NCBI RefSeq assembly: GCF_900155435.1
Contig: NZ_LT700212.1
Span: 3,129,015-3,193,014 of the forward strand
Length of the DNA stretch: 64,000 bases
Direction of reading: 5' to 3'
Source of the DNA: Actinomyces provencensis
Lineage (GTDB): Bacteria; Actinomycetota; Actinomycetes; Actinomycetales; Actinomycetaceae
The translations under genes were made by a program, and so were the position numbers. The notes below the pieces were generated by a model. That model was not told the origin of the DNA. It saw only the letters and a list, made by a program, of their open reading frames with translations, and searched no databases. The number at the start of each line of letters is the position of its first letter. Position 1 is the first letter of the stretch. Positions 1-8,286 of this stretch are shown here, piece after piece.

Positions 1-436
1 CGTGCTCATTGAGCTCATCGCCCTGCGTCGCGGCGAAACCCGAGACGTCGACGGCGTTGATGACCGTGGCCGTCGACTTCGCCGCGGAGAGCATGGTGTC
101 GACGAAGTCGTCGTAACCCCCGCCGTTCTCCACGACCACTGTCGCCTCGGACAGTGCCAGCTGTGTGCGTGCGTCGGCCTGGTACTCGTGGGGGTCCGCG
201 TCCGGGTCGGAGATGATGCTGGAGACGGTCACCGAATCCCCTGCGACCTGCGAGGCGATGTCGCCCCACACATTGGTCGAGGCGACCACGGAGAGAGCCG
301 TGGAACCGCTCTCCCCACTCTGGTCCTGCCCGGACGCGGCGGTTCCCGACTGGGCGGAGCCCGTCGAGCATGCCGCCAGCGCCACGGTGGCGGCAGCCGC
401 CACCGTGAGGCGTCCGAACAACTGGGAAACCTTCAT
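1..436 (-). CDS. Zinc/manganese ABC transporter substrate-binding lipoprotein (N-terminal part)
   Basis: The 5' part of a gene that runs off the left edge. The product starts MKVSQLFGRL and has a lipoprotein signal peptide with a lipobox ending at Cys23 (ALAAC). A Ser/Gly-rich linker follows, then the start of a ZnuA/TroA-type metal-binding fold: a TNVWGDIA segment, DPDADPHEYQ carrying a probable metal-ligand His, and VVENGGGYDDF. Proteins of this family capture Zn2+ or Mn2+ outside the membrane and hand it to an ABC permease. The permease and ATPase would lie beyond the window. A Zur-like box in the promoter favours zinc. Start chosen because it gives a complete signal peptide. Only about 145 residues are visible. 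Confidence 0.88.
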   Translation of the reverse strand, partial: MKVSQLFGRLTVAAAATVALAACSTGSAQSGTAASGQDQSGESGSTALSVVASTNVWGDIASQVAGDSVTVSSIISDPDADPHEYQADARTQLALSEATVVVENGGGYDDFVDTMLSAAKSTATVINAVDVSGFAATQGDELNEH

Positions 437-502
437 GTCTTCCTCCGATTCCGCCCGGCCTCTCCTGGCCGGGGACGTGCGCTGGTGTGGACTCGAGGAC
501 CG

Positions 503-531
503 AGGCTAATGGTGTTGAGAATCAGAGTCAA
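503..531 (-). promoter_or_regulatory. Promoter with overlapping Zur-like box upstream of the ZnuA-type gene
   Basis: Read on the minus strand: TTGACT (531-526), a 17-nt spacer, then TAGCCT (508-503). The spacer is covered by TGAGAATCAGAGTCA (516-530 on the plus strand), which matches the actinobacterial Zur consensus TGANAATNATTNTCA at all but two fixed positions. The stretch is AT-rich against its surroundings. The expected behaviour is repression by zinc-bound Zur, giving expression under zinc shortage. The remaining bases of 437-576 contain only the leader and the 3' flank of the next gene. Confidence 0.65.
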
Positions 532-576
532 TAAAACTGTGTCCCTCCCGGTCGCGACGAGGGCCCCGGTCCTGCC

Positions 577-2163
577 TCAGTCGCCGGCCGGTGCCTCTCC
601 ACGCGCGCGCCGGTCGGTGGTCGCGAGCGCGCGGGCCCGCAGGCCTGCGGCGCAGGCGCACGCCGCCGCCAGGGAGAGTGCGCCCCACTGGAGCGCGCCG
701 TCAGCGGGCAGCCCCTGCGCCACAGCTGTGGCGAGGACCACGGTCAGGACGCCCGCCGGTGCGAGTCCGCGCAGCATCCATGCGACGACCACCAGGGAGG
801 AGGAGTCGCCGAAGGGTGAGGGCGTGGGGGTGAGGAGCGCCAGGGGCGGGGAGGAGGAGGCCACCACGGCCAGGGCCGTGCAGGGGCCGACGAGGGCGAC
901 CACCACCGCACCTCCCACGACGGAGGACCACTCGACCGGCACCGGCGCGGTGTCGCCGACCAAGGAGGTCACCGCCGCCGCGATCCCTCCCACCCCGACC
1001 ACGAGTGACCAGGGGAGCAGCAGGTGGGCCGGGTACACCCGGTGGAAGGGAGCCGGGTCCAGTCGCCCCGAACCGACCGACTCCAGGACATCGGACAGTG
1101 GCCGTGACAGTACGGCGAAGGCCCACTGGACGGCGAGGAGCACGAGGGGTGCCAGCAGGACACCCGGGACGCCCCCGGCTGCCGAGGTCCCCGTCCGCCC
1201 CGATGCGAGGGCACCGATCCAGGTCCCGGCCGCGACCAGTGCTGCGAGCGCTGCCGCCGTGCGCCAGGGGGTGCGCACGGCCCCGAGCACGTCGACGGTC
1301 ACGGTGCGTCCCAGGAGCCCGCCCGGGAACGGGAGGGTCCGTGCACGCAGGTGGCGGCGACGGGGACCGTCGTGGACGGCCAGCGCCCCCACGTCCCCCG
1401 TGCCCAGGCCCGTGGCGATCAGGTGGCGCACCCGCACGTCGTGCTCGAGCACCCGCATCGGCACCCCCGCGAGCAGGAGGGGGACGGCGAGCACCGCCAG
1501 GCAGGCGACAGCGCCCAGCCCGATGGCGGCCAGTGCGTCGACGCCTCCCCCGAGGTCCCAGTCCCCACGAGCGCCGAGCCGGGCCAGGGCGGCGAGGCCC
1601 ACCCCGGTGAGCGCAGCCGACGGGCGCGCCCATCGCGACCACCTGGTCTGGGTGCCGAGCAGGGCCAGGACGACGAGGGCGGCCTGTCCCAGTGCCCACG
1701 CCGCAGTCGTGGCGACTGCGGAAGCGCCCAGCCCCAGCCCCAGCGCCCCTGTCACGGCCAGTGCCCCGACCGCCACCAGCACCGCGCCGAGCACCGTCCA
1801 GGTCCGTCCCGCCAGCACCCTGCGCGTCCCGAAGGGACCGTCGACCAGGTAGTGGAGCTCGCCGGCGGAGGTGATGACCGGTCCCAGGTGGGTCGGGGCC
1901 ACGGCGCAGAGGACCAGGGGCAGGGCGAACCACTGGCGTGCGCCCCACACGACCTCCGCCGCCCGGTGGGTCGGGACCGCCGAGGTCAGGCCCGTGAGCA
2001 GGGGAACCCCGATCATGGCGGTGAGCAGGACCGCGACATAGGCGCGGTAGACGAGGTCCCGACGCGTGGGTCCGCCCTCGTGCACGATGCGACGTGCGCG
2101 GGCGAGTGCGGGCCCGCCCGGAGGAGGGGCCGAGAGCGGGACGGAGGGGATCGGGGTGCTCAC
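577..2163 (-). CDS. Large multi-span membrane protein, probable ABC permease
   Basis: A 528-residue, very hydrophobic protein with roughly a dozen predicted membrane segments, for example VLLTAMIGVPLLTGLTSAV, LVLCAVAPTHLGPVI and VLVAVGALAVTGALGLG. It resembles the actinobacterial permease-like proteins annotated DUF6297, but that assignment is from memory of the general pattern. It follows an ABC ATPase gene by 10 bp in the same direction, so the two probably form one exporter or membrane-maintenance complex. Substrate unknown. It has no extracytoplasmic FtsX-type domain, unlike the ABC pair at 4695-6916. Confidence 0.7.
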   Translation of the reverse strand: MSTPIPSVPLSAPPPGGPALARARRIVHEGGPTRRDLVYRAYVAVLLTAMIGVPLLTGLTSAVPTHRAAEVVWGARQWFALPLVLCAVAPTHLGPVITSAGELHYLVDGPFGTRRVLAGRTWTVLGAVLVAVGALAVTGALGLGLGASAVATTAAWALGQAALVVLALLGTQTRWSRWARPSAALTGVGLAALARLGARGDWDLGGGVDALAAIGLGAVACLAVLAVPLLLAGVPMRVLEHDVRVRHLIATGLGTGDVGALAVHDGPRRRHLRARTLPFPGGLLGRTVTVDVLGAVRTPWRTAAALAALVAAGTWIGALASGRTGTSAAGGVPGVLLAPLVLLAVQWAFAVLSRPLSDVLESVGSGRLDPAPFHRVYPAHLLLPWSLVVGVGGIAAAVTSLVGDTAPVPVEWSSVVGGAVVVALVGPCTALAVVASSSPPLALLTPTPSPFGDSSSLVVVAWMLRGLAPAGVLTVVLATAVAQGLPADGALQWGALSLAAACACAAGLRARALATTDRRARGEAPAGD

Positions 2164-2173
2164 CGGGTTCCCC

Positions 2174-2842
2174 TCACTCCGGGGCCGAGAGGGTGACGAC
2201 CTCGTCGGCCACGGCCTCCGTCAGGTCGGGGGCGTGGGTCGCCATGACCACGGCGAGCCCCTGGCCGATGCGTGAGCGCAGTGCGTCCCCCAGCGCCCGA
2301 CGGCGCCCGGTGTCCAGGCGTTGCTCGGGTTCGTCCAGGACGAGCAGCCGCGCGGGTCGTGCCAGTCCCAGGCACAGGGCGACGACCTGGCGTTCCCCCG
2401 AGGAGAGTTCGTCGGGGAAGTGGCGGGAGAGACGCTCCGCCCCGAAGGCCCGCAGCAGTGCGAGTGGGGCCTCCGCCCCCGAGGGCAGCCCCCACGAGGC
2501 GCGGACGAAGAGGAGGTGCTCCAGGACGGTGAGGTCCTCGAAGAAGGGCGGTGGCTGGATGACGTGGGCGATGTCGCGCCGCTCCAGGGCACCGGGGACG
2601 AGGCGGGCGCTGCCCGTCGTCGGGGCGTCCAACCCCAGCAGGACACGCAGCAGGGTGGTCTTGCCCGAGCCGTTCTCGCCGCGCAGGACGGTGCACGTCC
2701 CCGCCCGTACCTCCAGCGAGGTCGCGGCCAGGATCCCCAGGCCCGACACCGTGCGCGTCACCTGCCGGACGTCGAGGAGCAGGCCGGGGTCGTCCCTGCG
2801 GGGACGGCGGTCCGACGACGCGGCTCCGCGACGGTGGGGCAT
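2174..2842 (-). CDS. ABC transporter ATP-binding protein
   Basis: A 222-residue nucleotide-binding subunit. It shows Walker A GENGSGKTT, a Q-loop near HVIQPPPFF, the signature LSSGERQVVAL, Walker B LLVLDEPEQ and an H-loop in VVMATHAPD. The signature is SSGER rather than SGGQ, which is common in small export-type ATPases. The start at 2842 (MPHRRGAASS) is chosen because GAGGAG lies five bases upstream. A longer in-frame extension to 3007 would overlap the divergent methyltransferase promoter and has no conserved content. It is probably co-transcribed with the downstream permease gene. The transported substrate cannot be told. Confidence 0.85.
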   Translation of the reverse strand: MPHRRGAASSDRRPRRDDPGLLLDVRQVTRTVSGLGILAATSLEVRAGTCTVLRGENGSGKTTLLRVLLGLDAPTTGSARLVPGALERRDIAHVIQPPPFFEDLTVLEHLLFVRASWGLPSGAEAPLALLRAFGAERLSRHFPDELSSGERQVVALCLGLARPARLLVLDEPEQRLDTGRRRALGDALRSRIGQGLAVVMATHAPDLTEAVADEVVTLSAPE

Positions 2843-2960
2843 GGGCGCTCCTCCTCGGTGCGATGGTCGGCTCGGGGTCATCCTCCCACGGTGTGGGTGC
2901 GGGCACCCGTACGGACCGAGGTGCTCCCGGGGCGACGTCCGGGGCACTACCGTCGTCCTC

Positions 2961-3812
2961 ATGACTGCCGATGACGTCGACCGCGCGCTCGCGGACAACC
3001 GGGCCAACTGGGACGACCGTGCCGGCGTGCACGTCGCCTCCGAGTTCTACGACGTCCGGGGCCTCGTGTCCGACCCGGAGGGGATCACCGACGTCGTGCG
3101 CCGCGACCTGGCCGTCCTGGCACCCCACCTGCCGGGCGGGTCGGTGCGGGGGCTGACGCTGCTCCACCTCCAGTGCCACATCGGTACCGACACCCTCTCC
3201 TGGGCCAGGCTCGGGGCGGTGGACGTCCACGGACTCGACTTCTCCGAGCGGGCCCTGGACCACGCCCGGGACATCGCCGGGGCCGCGGGTGAGGGGATCA
3301 CCTACGTCCAGGGGGATGCGCAGCTCGCCTCGGAGGTCATTGACCGGACCTTTGACGTGGTGGTCACCAGCGTCGGGACGATCTGTTGGCTCCCGGAGCT
3401 CGTGTCCTGGGCCCACTCGGTCCACGACCTGCTCGTGCCCGGTGGGGTGTTCATGATCCGTGACGACCATCCCCTGGTGACAGCCATGGACCCGGAGCTG
3501 GACGTCGTCACCGAGGACTACCTGTCCGGGGGAGGGCAGACCGTCTACGAGGAGGCCGGCAGCTACACGGACGTCCAGGAGTCGGTCGCGCCCATCACCC
3601 ACACCACCAACCACACCTGGCAGCACGACCTCTCCGAGGTGGCCGGGGCCCTGCTCGGGGCGGGCCTGGACCTGGAGGCCCTGGGCGAGCACCCCACCAT
3701 GGACTGGAAGCGCTTCCCCGAGCTCGTCGAGTGCCCCGAGGGGTGGACGACGCCGCCGGGCACGCCGCGCATCCCGCTCACCTTCTCGATGGTGGCGCGC
3801 CGCCCGGACTGA
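2961..3812 (+). CDS. Class I SAM-dependent methyltransferase
   Basis: A 283-residue protein with a standard SAM-binding Rossmann core: motif I near residues 66-78 (LTLLHLQCHIGTDT), the acidic end of strand 2 in VDVHGLDFS, then a FDVVVTSVGTICWL motif-IV region. The substrate is unknown. The N-terminal NRANWDDRAGVHV is a pattern common in small-molecule methyltransferases of this superfamily. Start ATG at 2961. A TACCGT -10 box at 2948-2953 sits 7 nt before it, so the mRNA is probably leaderless. Divergent from the ABC genes to the left; a 209-bp gap follows before the peroxidase. Confidence 0.85.
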   Translation: MTADDVDRALADNRANWDDRAGVHVASEFYDVRGLVSDPEGITDVVRRDLAVLAPHLPGGSVRGLTLLHLQCHIGTDTLSWARLGAVDVHGLDFSERALDHARDIAGAAGEGITYVQGDAQLASEVIDRTFDVVVTSVGTICWLPELVSWAHSVHDLLVPGGVFMIRDDHPLVTAMDPELDVVTEDYLSGGGQTVYEEAGSYTDVQESVAPITHTTNHTWQHDLSEVAGALLGAGLDLEALGEHPTMDWKRFPELVECPEGWTTPPGTPRIPLTFSMVARRPD

Positions 3813-4021
3813 GCCCCGGTCCGCCCTCGTCACCCGGGTGGGTCCGCGCCGCGGGGAAGCGGACCCGCCTGCCCCGCACCGACCCTGCTCCCCGTGCCGC
3901 TCCGGTCCGCGCGCTGTCACAGCCCGCGCTGGGGAGTGGCGGGATCACCCTGCGCGCCCTCCCTCACAGGCAGTCTGCCCCAGCCCGCGCGGGGGAGGGG
4001 CATCGGGCGGACGATTGCACC

Positions 4022-4522
4022 ATGGATGCCACAGCTGCCACGGACCTCAGATCGATCCCCTTCGAGACCATGGAGGGCACGACCGAGACGCTCGGCCGCT
4101 GGGCCGACGACGTGGTCATGGTGGTCAACGTCGCGTCCCGCTGCGGGCTCGCCCCCCAGTACGAGACCCTCGAGGAGCTGCAGCAACGCTACGCGGAGCG
4201 TGGGTTCACGGTCCTCGGCTTCCCCTCGAACCAGTTCCGTCAGGAGCTGGGAAGTGACGAGGAGGTCAGGACCTTCTGCTCCACGACCTACGGTGTGACC
4301 TTCCCGGTGCTGGCGCGGGTCAAGGTGAACGGCCGCGGGGAGCACCCCCTCTACACCGCCCTCAAGCGGGCGAAGGACCCGAAGGGACGCAACGGGCGTG
4401 TGAGGTGGAACTTCGAGAAGTTCCTGGTCCTCCCTGATGGCTCGGTGCACCGGTTCCGGCCCACCACCAAGCCCGACGACCCGGCCATCGTCGAACTCAT
4501 CGAGGCACATCTGCCGCGTTGA
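4022..4522 (+). CDS. Glutathione peroxidase-family thiol peroxidase
   Basis: A 166-residue protein of full family length. It has the family signature NVASRCGLAPQY with the peroxidatic Cys at residue 41, FPSNQF (Gln71), a possible resolving Cys at 86 (TFCSTTYGV) and WNFEKFLV (Trp129, Asn130), completing the Cys-Gln-Trp-Asn catalytic set. It is the cysteine type, not selenocysteine. In bacteria without glutathione such enzymes usually take electrons from thioredoxin and reduce H2O2 or lipid peroxides. It is monocistronic as far as can be seen: 209 bp upstream and 172 bp downstream are free of genes. Confidence 0.92.
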   Translation: MDATAATDLRSIPFETMEGTTETLGRWADDVVMVVNVASRCGLAPQYETLEELQQRYAERGFTVLGFPSNQFRQELGSDEEVRTFCSTTYGVTFPVLARVKVNGRGEHPLYTALKRAKDPKGRNGRVRWNFEKFLVLPDGSVHRFRPTTKPDDPAIVELIEAHLPR

Positions 4523-4694
4523 CCTCCGGGAGTGCGTGGGGTCGACCCGGACGTGCTCCCCGCCACCGCTGCGAGTGTCGGCCGTCGCAGCGGGCACCGG
4601 TTTCACAGCCTGGCCACAGCCGTCTCCGGGCCGGCCGTCACGAATCCTCCATAGCGTGCTGTCCCAGCAGGTCGGACGGCATCTGAGGAGAAGA

Positions 4695-6245
4695 ATGTTC
4701 GAGTACGTCCGCCGGGGGATCACCCGGCGCAAGCGCCAGACGGCGATCATCAGCATCGGAATGGCGTTGGCGGTCGCAGCGGTCATGGTCATCTCGGCCG
4801 CATCGAACGGCATCGCAGCAGCACAGAACTCCGTGCTCCAGGCCGTCTACGGGGTCGGCACGGATCTCACCATCACGTCCTCGCCGACGCGCGGTGGGGA
4901 CGCACAGAGTGGGGCCTCCGGGAGTGGCGGTGGGGGCATGCAGTTCGGTCCGGAGGCCGGTCAGACCGGTGCGGACGGCAGCACCGACATCTCCTCCACG
5001 CAGGTGAGCGTCGCCCGTGGAACCCAGACCATGGAGTCCAGCGTCCTCGACACGGTCGCCTCCACATCGGGTGTGGCGGCCGCGACGGGCACGCTCTCGC
5101 TGACGCAGATGGACTTCTCGGGCACCATCCAGCAGCAGGAGTCCTCCGGTTCCACCGACTCCGGCACCGAGGACCAGGAGGGCCAGCCCGGAGGCGGACA
5201 GGGCGGACCCGGACAGGACGGTGGGCCCGGCGGGTTCGGCGGAGGGTCCTTCGACCTCGCCCAGACGACCATCATGGGCGTCGACCCGGGTGCCACCGAG
5301 GTCGGTCCCATGAGTGACATGACCGTCTCCAGCGGCGCCCTGCTCACCTCCGGCGACACCGACTCCGCGGTCATCTCCGCCACCTACGCCTCCGACAACT
5401 CCCTGGCCGTGGGCGACACCGTGACCCTCGGGACCGACACCACCGCCACGGTGGTGGGCATCCTGTCGGAGGAGTCCTCCCAGAGTGCCTCCGACATCTA
5501 CGTGCCACTCGCGCTCGCCCAGACCCTGGCGGACGAGGACGGCGCCCTCACGACGATCTACGTCAAGGCCTCCAGTGCCGATGACGTGGACTCCTTGGCG
5601 GACTCCCTGGGCACGGCCCTGCCGGACCTGACGGTCTCGACGCAGTCCGACCTGGCCAGCACGGTCTCGGGGTCCCTGTCCTCCGCAGCGTCCTGGATCA
5701 GTGGGTTCGGGAAGTGGCTGACGATCGGCATCCTCGCCCTCGCCTTCCTCCTGGCGAGCCTCTTCACGATCTCCTCGGTCACGCGCAGGACCCGGGAGCT
5801 GGGCACCCTCAAGGCCATCGGATGGTCCAACTCCCGGGTGCTCGGCAACGTGGTCGCGGAGACCCTCATCCAGACCCTCATCGGCGGCGTCGTCGGCCTG
5901 GCACTCGGCGTCGCAGCGGTGGCGGGGATCAACGCCGCAGGCATCACCCTGGGTGGGTCGGCAGGCACGGAGGGAGGACCCGGCACCTCGCAGCAGGCAG
6001 CCACCGGAACCGCCCCGGGGACGGAGGGTGGCCCCGGTGGAGGTGCCCCTGGGGACGGCGGACAGCCGGGCGCGATGACCGCCTCGGCATCGAGCACGAC
6101 GACGACCCTGGTGCTCGAGCCCTCGCTCGCGGCCGTGGGTCTGGGCGTGGGGGTCAGCCTCCTCGGAGGCGTGGTGGCCGGCGGGGCCGGCGCGATCAAG
6201 GTGAGCAGGCTCCGCCCCGCGGCGGCCCTGCGGAGCGTGGACTGA
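4695..6245 (+). CDS. MacB/FtsX-type ABC transporter permease
   Basis: A 516-residue membrane protein. TM1 is at about residues 17-37, followed by a large extracytoplasmic domain of about 300 residues rich in Gly, Ser and Thr, including a GGQGGPGQDGGPGGFGGG stretch. Three C-terminal TM segments form the FtsX domain, with TRRTRELGTLKAIGWS as its typical coupling motif. A second Gly/Gln-rich linker lies between TM3 and TM4. RBS GAGGAG lies four bases before the ATG. The ATPase gene follows after 11 bp. The family mostly performs mechanotransmission or export of peptides and lipoproteins rather than import; the cargo is unknown. Confidence 0.88.
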   Translation: MFEYVRRGITRRKRQTAIISIGMALAVAAVMVISAASNGIAAAQNSVLQAVYGVGTDLTITSSPTRGGDAQSGASGSGGGGMQFGPEAGQTGADGSTDISSTQVSVARGTQTMESSVLDTVASTSGVAAATGTLSLTQMDFSGTIQQQESSGSTDSGTEDQEGQPGGGQGGPGQDGGPGGFGGGSFDLAQTTIMGVDPGATEVGPMSDMTVSSGALLTSGDTDSAVISATYASDNSLAVGDTVTLGTDTTATVVGILSEESSQSASDIYVPLALAQTLADEDGALTTIYVKASSADDVDSLADSLGTALPDLTVSTQSDLASTVSGSLSSAASWISGFGKWLTIGILALAFLLASLFTISSVTRRTRELGTLKAIGWSNSRVLGNVVAETLIQTLIGGVVGLALGVAAVAGINAAGITLGGSAGTEGGPGTSQQAATGTAPGTEGGPGGGAPGDGGQPGAMTASASSTTTTLVLEPSLAAVGLGVGVSLLGGVVAGGAGAIKVSRLRPAAALRSVD

Positions 6246-6256
6246 GGAGAGGGCAC

Positions 6257-6916
6257 ATGTACCAACTGACGGACGTCACGAAGAACTATCGGACCTCCCG
6301 CACGGTGACCGCCCTGGGGGGCGTGACACTCACGGTCCCCGACGGCCAGTTCCTGGCCATCCGCGGCAACACCGGGGGTGGGAAGTCGACCCTGCTCCAG
6401 ATGCTCGGGGGGCTGGACCGCCCCGACTCCGGCACGGTCGAATTCGACGGGGTCGACATCACGCACATGTCGGAGTCGGCGCTCACGGGCTTCCGGGCCA
6501 AGGACCTGGGCATCGTGTTCCAGGGGTTCAACCTGGTCAACACCCTCACCGCCTGTGAGAACGTCGAGGCCGGTCTGGTGCCCCTGCACGTGAAGGGGGC
6601 CGAGCGTCGGGGCCGCGCCATGGAGGCCCTCGCGGAGGTCGGACTCGGGGGGCGCGAGGACCACCTCCCCGGCGAGCTCTCGGGTGGCCAGCAGCAGCGC
6701 GTCGCCATTGCGCGGGCCCTGGTCAAGCAGCCCCGCGTCATCCTGGCCGACGAGCCCACCGGCAACCTGGACGAACAGATGCGCGACGAGGTCATGGACC
6801 TGCTGGAGGAGCACTGGAAGCGCCTCGGTTTCGCGATGGTCGTCGTCACCCACGACTCCTCGGTGGCCAAGCGGGCCCAGAGACGGATCACCATGACCTC
6901 CGGCCACCTGTCCTGA
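6257..6916 (+). CDS. MacB/LolD-type ABC transporter ATP-binding protein
   Basis: A 219-residue ATPase with Walker A GNTGGGKST, signature [13 protein letters not shown], Walker B VILADEPTGNLD and H-loop VVVTHD. The DEPTGNLD form is typical of the MacB/LolD/FtsE group that pairs with FtsX-type permeases, which agrees with the gene just upstream. RBS GAGGAGAGG precedes the ATG. Residue 37 is Asn in GNTG, where family members often have GPSG; the change is tolerated in the group. It forms a two-gene operon with 4695-6245. Confidence 0.92.
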   Translation: MYQLTDVTKNYRTSRTVTALGGVTLTVPDGQFLAIRGNTGGGKSTLLQMLGGLDRPDSGTVEFDGVDITHMSESALTGFRAKDLGIVFQGFNLVNTLTACENVEAGLVPLHVKGAERRGRAMEALAEVGLGGREDHLPGELSGGQQQRVAIARALVKQPRVILADEPTGNLDEQMRDEVMDLLEEHWKRLGFAMVVVTHDSSVAKRAQRRITMTSGHLS

Positions 6917-6974
6917 CGGGAGCCTCCCCGGCTCCGGTCACCGCACCCATCCCCCAGCCGATAGGCTGGAGGAC

Positions 6975-8099
6975 GTGACGGAGTCAATCAATGTGTCAGA
7001 ACGTCAGATCGACGCCGGGTCGCCCTCGTCCGCCCCGCCTGCGGGAACACCCGCAGCGGTGGCGGCGGGGGCGGATCCAGCGGGGGCGGGGAGCTCCACG
7101 GCCACCACCGGGCAGCCGCCTGCCGTGGTGCTGGTGAACCTCGGGACGCCCGAGGCCCCCACGGCCCGGGCGGTGCGCCCCTTCCTGCGGGAGTTCCTCT
7201 CCGACCGGCGCGTCATCGAGACCCACCCCGTGCTGTGGCGCCCCATCCTGGAGGGCATCATCCTGCGTGTGCGCCCGCGCGACTCCGCGCGCAAGTACGC
7301 CTCGATCTGGATGCCCGAGGGCTCCCCCCTCATGCACTGGACCTCGCGCCAGGCGGCGGACCTCCGGGAAGCCCTGGGGGAGGACACCCGGGTCCGGGTC
7401 GCCATGCGCTACGGGAAGCCCGCCCTGCGTGACGTCCTCACCGACCTGTACGACCAGGGCGTGCGCCGCGTCCTCGTGCTGCCCGCCTACCCCCAGTACG
7501 CCGCCTCCTCCGCGGGGACCGTCATCGACGAGGTCGCCCGCTGGACGCTGCGGGCCCGCGACCAGCTCGAGGTGCGCACCGTGCGCTCCTTCCCCGACTC
7601 ACCCGTCTACATCGAGGCCCTCGCCCGCGCCCTCGAGGACCACTGGGCCGAGCAGGGTCGACCGGACTTCGCCGCCGGGGACCGCCTGGTCACCAGCTTC
7701 CACTCCATCCCGCGCGCCATGCACGACGCCGGGGACCCCTACCGTTCCGAGTGCGGGACGACCGCGCGCCTGCTGCGGGAGCGCCTCGGCATCGACGAGG
7801 GCGGCCTGCTCGTGCGTTTCCAGTCCGTCTTCGGTCCCGCCGAGTGGATCGGCCCGGCCACCATCGACACCATGGGTGAACTCGGACGCGGGGGCACCCG
7901 CCGTGTGGACGTCATCTGCCCCGGGTTCATGGCCGACTGCCTGGAGACCCTGGAGGAGATCGACATCCTCAACCGCGAGACCTTCCTGGAGGCGGGCGGG
8001 CAGGAGTACCACTACGTCCCCTGGGCGAACGACTCCGCCGGGTGCGTGGCCACCCTGGAGGAGCAGGCCCGCCGCGGCCTGTCCGGCTGGGTCGCCTGA
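6975..8099 (+). CDS. hemH: Ferrochelatase
   Basis: A 374-residue enzyme that inserts Fe2+ into a porphyrin in the last part of haem synthesis. After a 50-residue low-complexity N-terminal extension the core begins VVLVNLGTPEAPTARAV. The catalytic His is in SFHSIP (His243). FQSVFGPAEW and CPGFMADCLETLEEI are further family blocks. These blocks resemble the protohaem ferrochelatases of Gram-negative bacteria more than the shorter coproporphyrin ferrochelatases usual in Gram-positives. GTG start at 6975, with TAGGCT (6962-6967) seven bases upstream suggesting a leaderless transcript. No other haem gene is in the window. Confidence 0.9.
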   Translation: MTESINVSERQIDAGSPSSAPPAGTPAAVAAGADPAGAGSSTATTGQPPAVVLVNLGTPEAPTARAVRPFLREFLSDRRVIETHPVLWRPILEGIILRVRPRDSARKYASIWMPEGSPLMHWTSRQAADLREALGEDTRVRVAMRYGKPALRDVLTDLYDQGVRRVLVLPAYPQYAASSAGTVIDEVARWTLRARDQLEVRTVRSFPDSPVYIEALARALEDHWAEQGRPDFAAGDRLVTSFHSIPRAMHDAGDPYRSECGTTARLLRERLGIDEGGLLVRFQSVFGPAEWIGPATIDTMGELGRGGTRRVDVICPGFMADCLETLEEIDILNRETFLEAGGQEYHYVPWANDSAGCVATLEEQARRGLSGWVA

Positions 8100-8104
8100 T
8101 CCCC

Positions 8105-8123
8105 GCACCGATCCGAGCGGTGC
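8105..8123. terminator. Hairpin after hemH
   Basis: GCACCG (8105-8110) and CGGTGC (8118-8123) pair around a 7-nt loop just after the hemH stop. No U-tract follows. A second palindrome, CACCGAACGGTG, lies at about 8131-8142. The rest of the gap to 8286 holds the promoter of the next gene. Confidence 0.4.
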
Positions 8124-8286
8124 GTGCGGCCACCGAACGGTGCAGGCGGGGCGCTCCACCGATCCCGGCCCGGCGCCGGGCAGGTGCGGGCCGGTCGGCG
8201 GGGACGCGGCGACCGGTCCTGTCACGAAGTCCCGTCAGGCAGTCACCGGTGGGCACAGGCCCGGCCCGCGCCTAGCGTGGGCCGAC

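Noticed and set aside
2842..3007. N-terminal extension of the ABC ATPase at 2174-2842
   Set aside because: It would cross the divergent methyltransferase start and lacks conserved residues; the start at 2842 has a good RBS.
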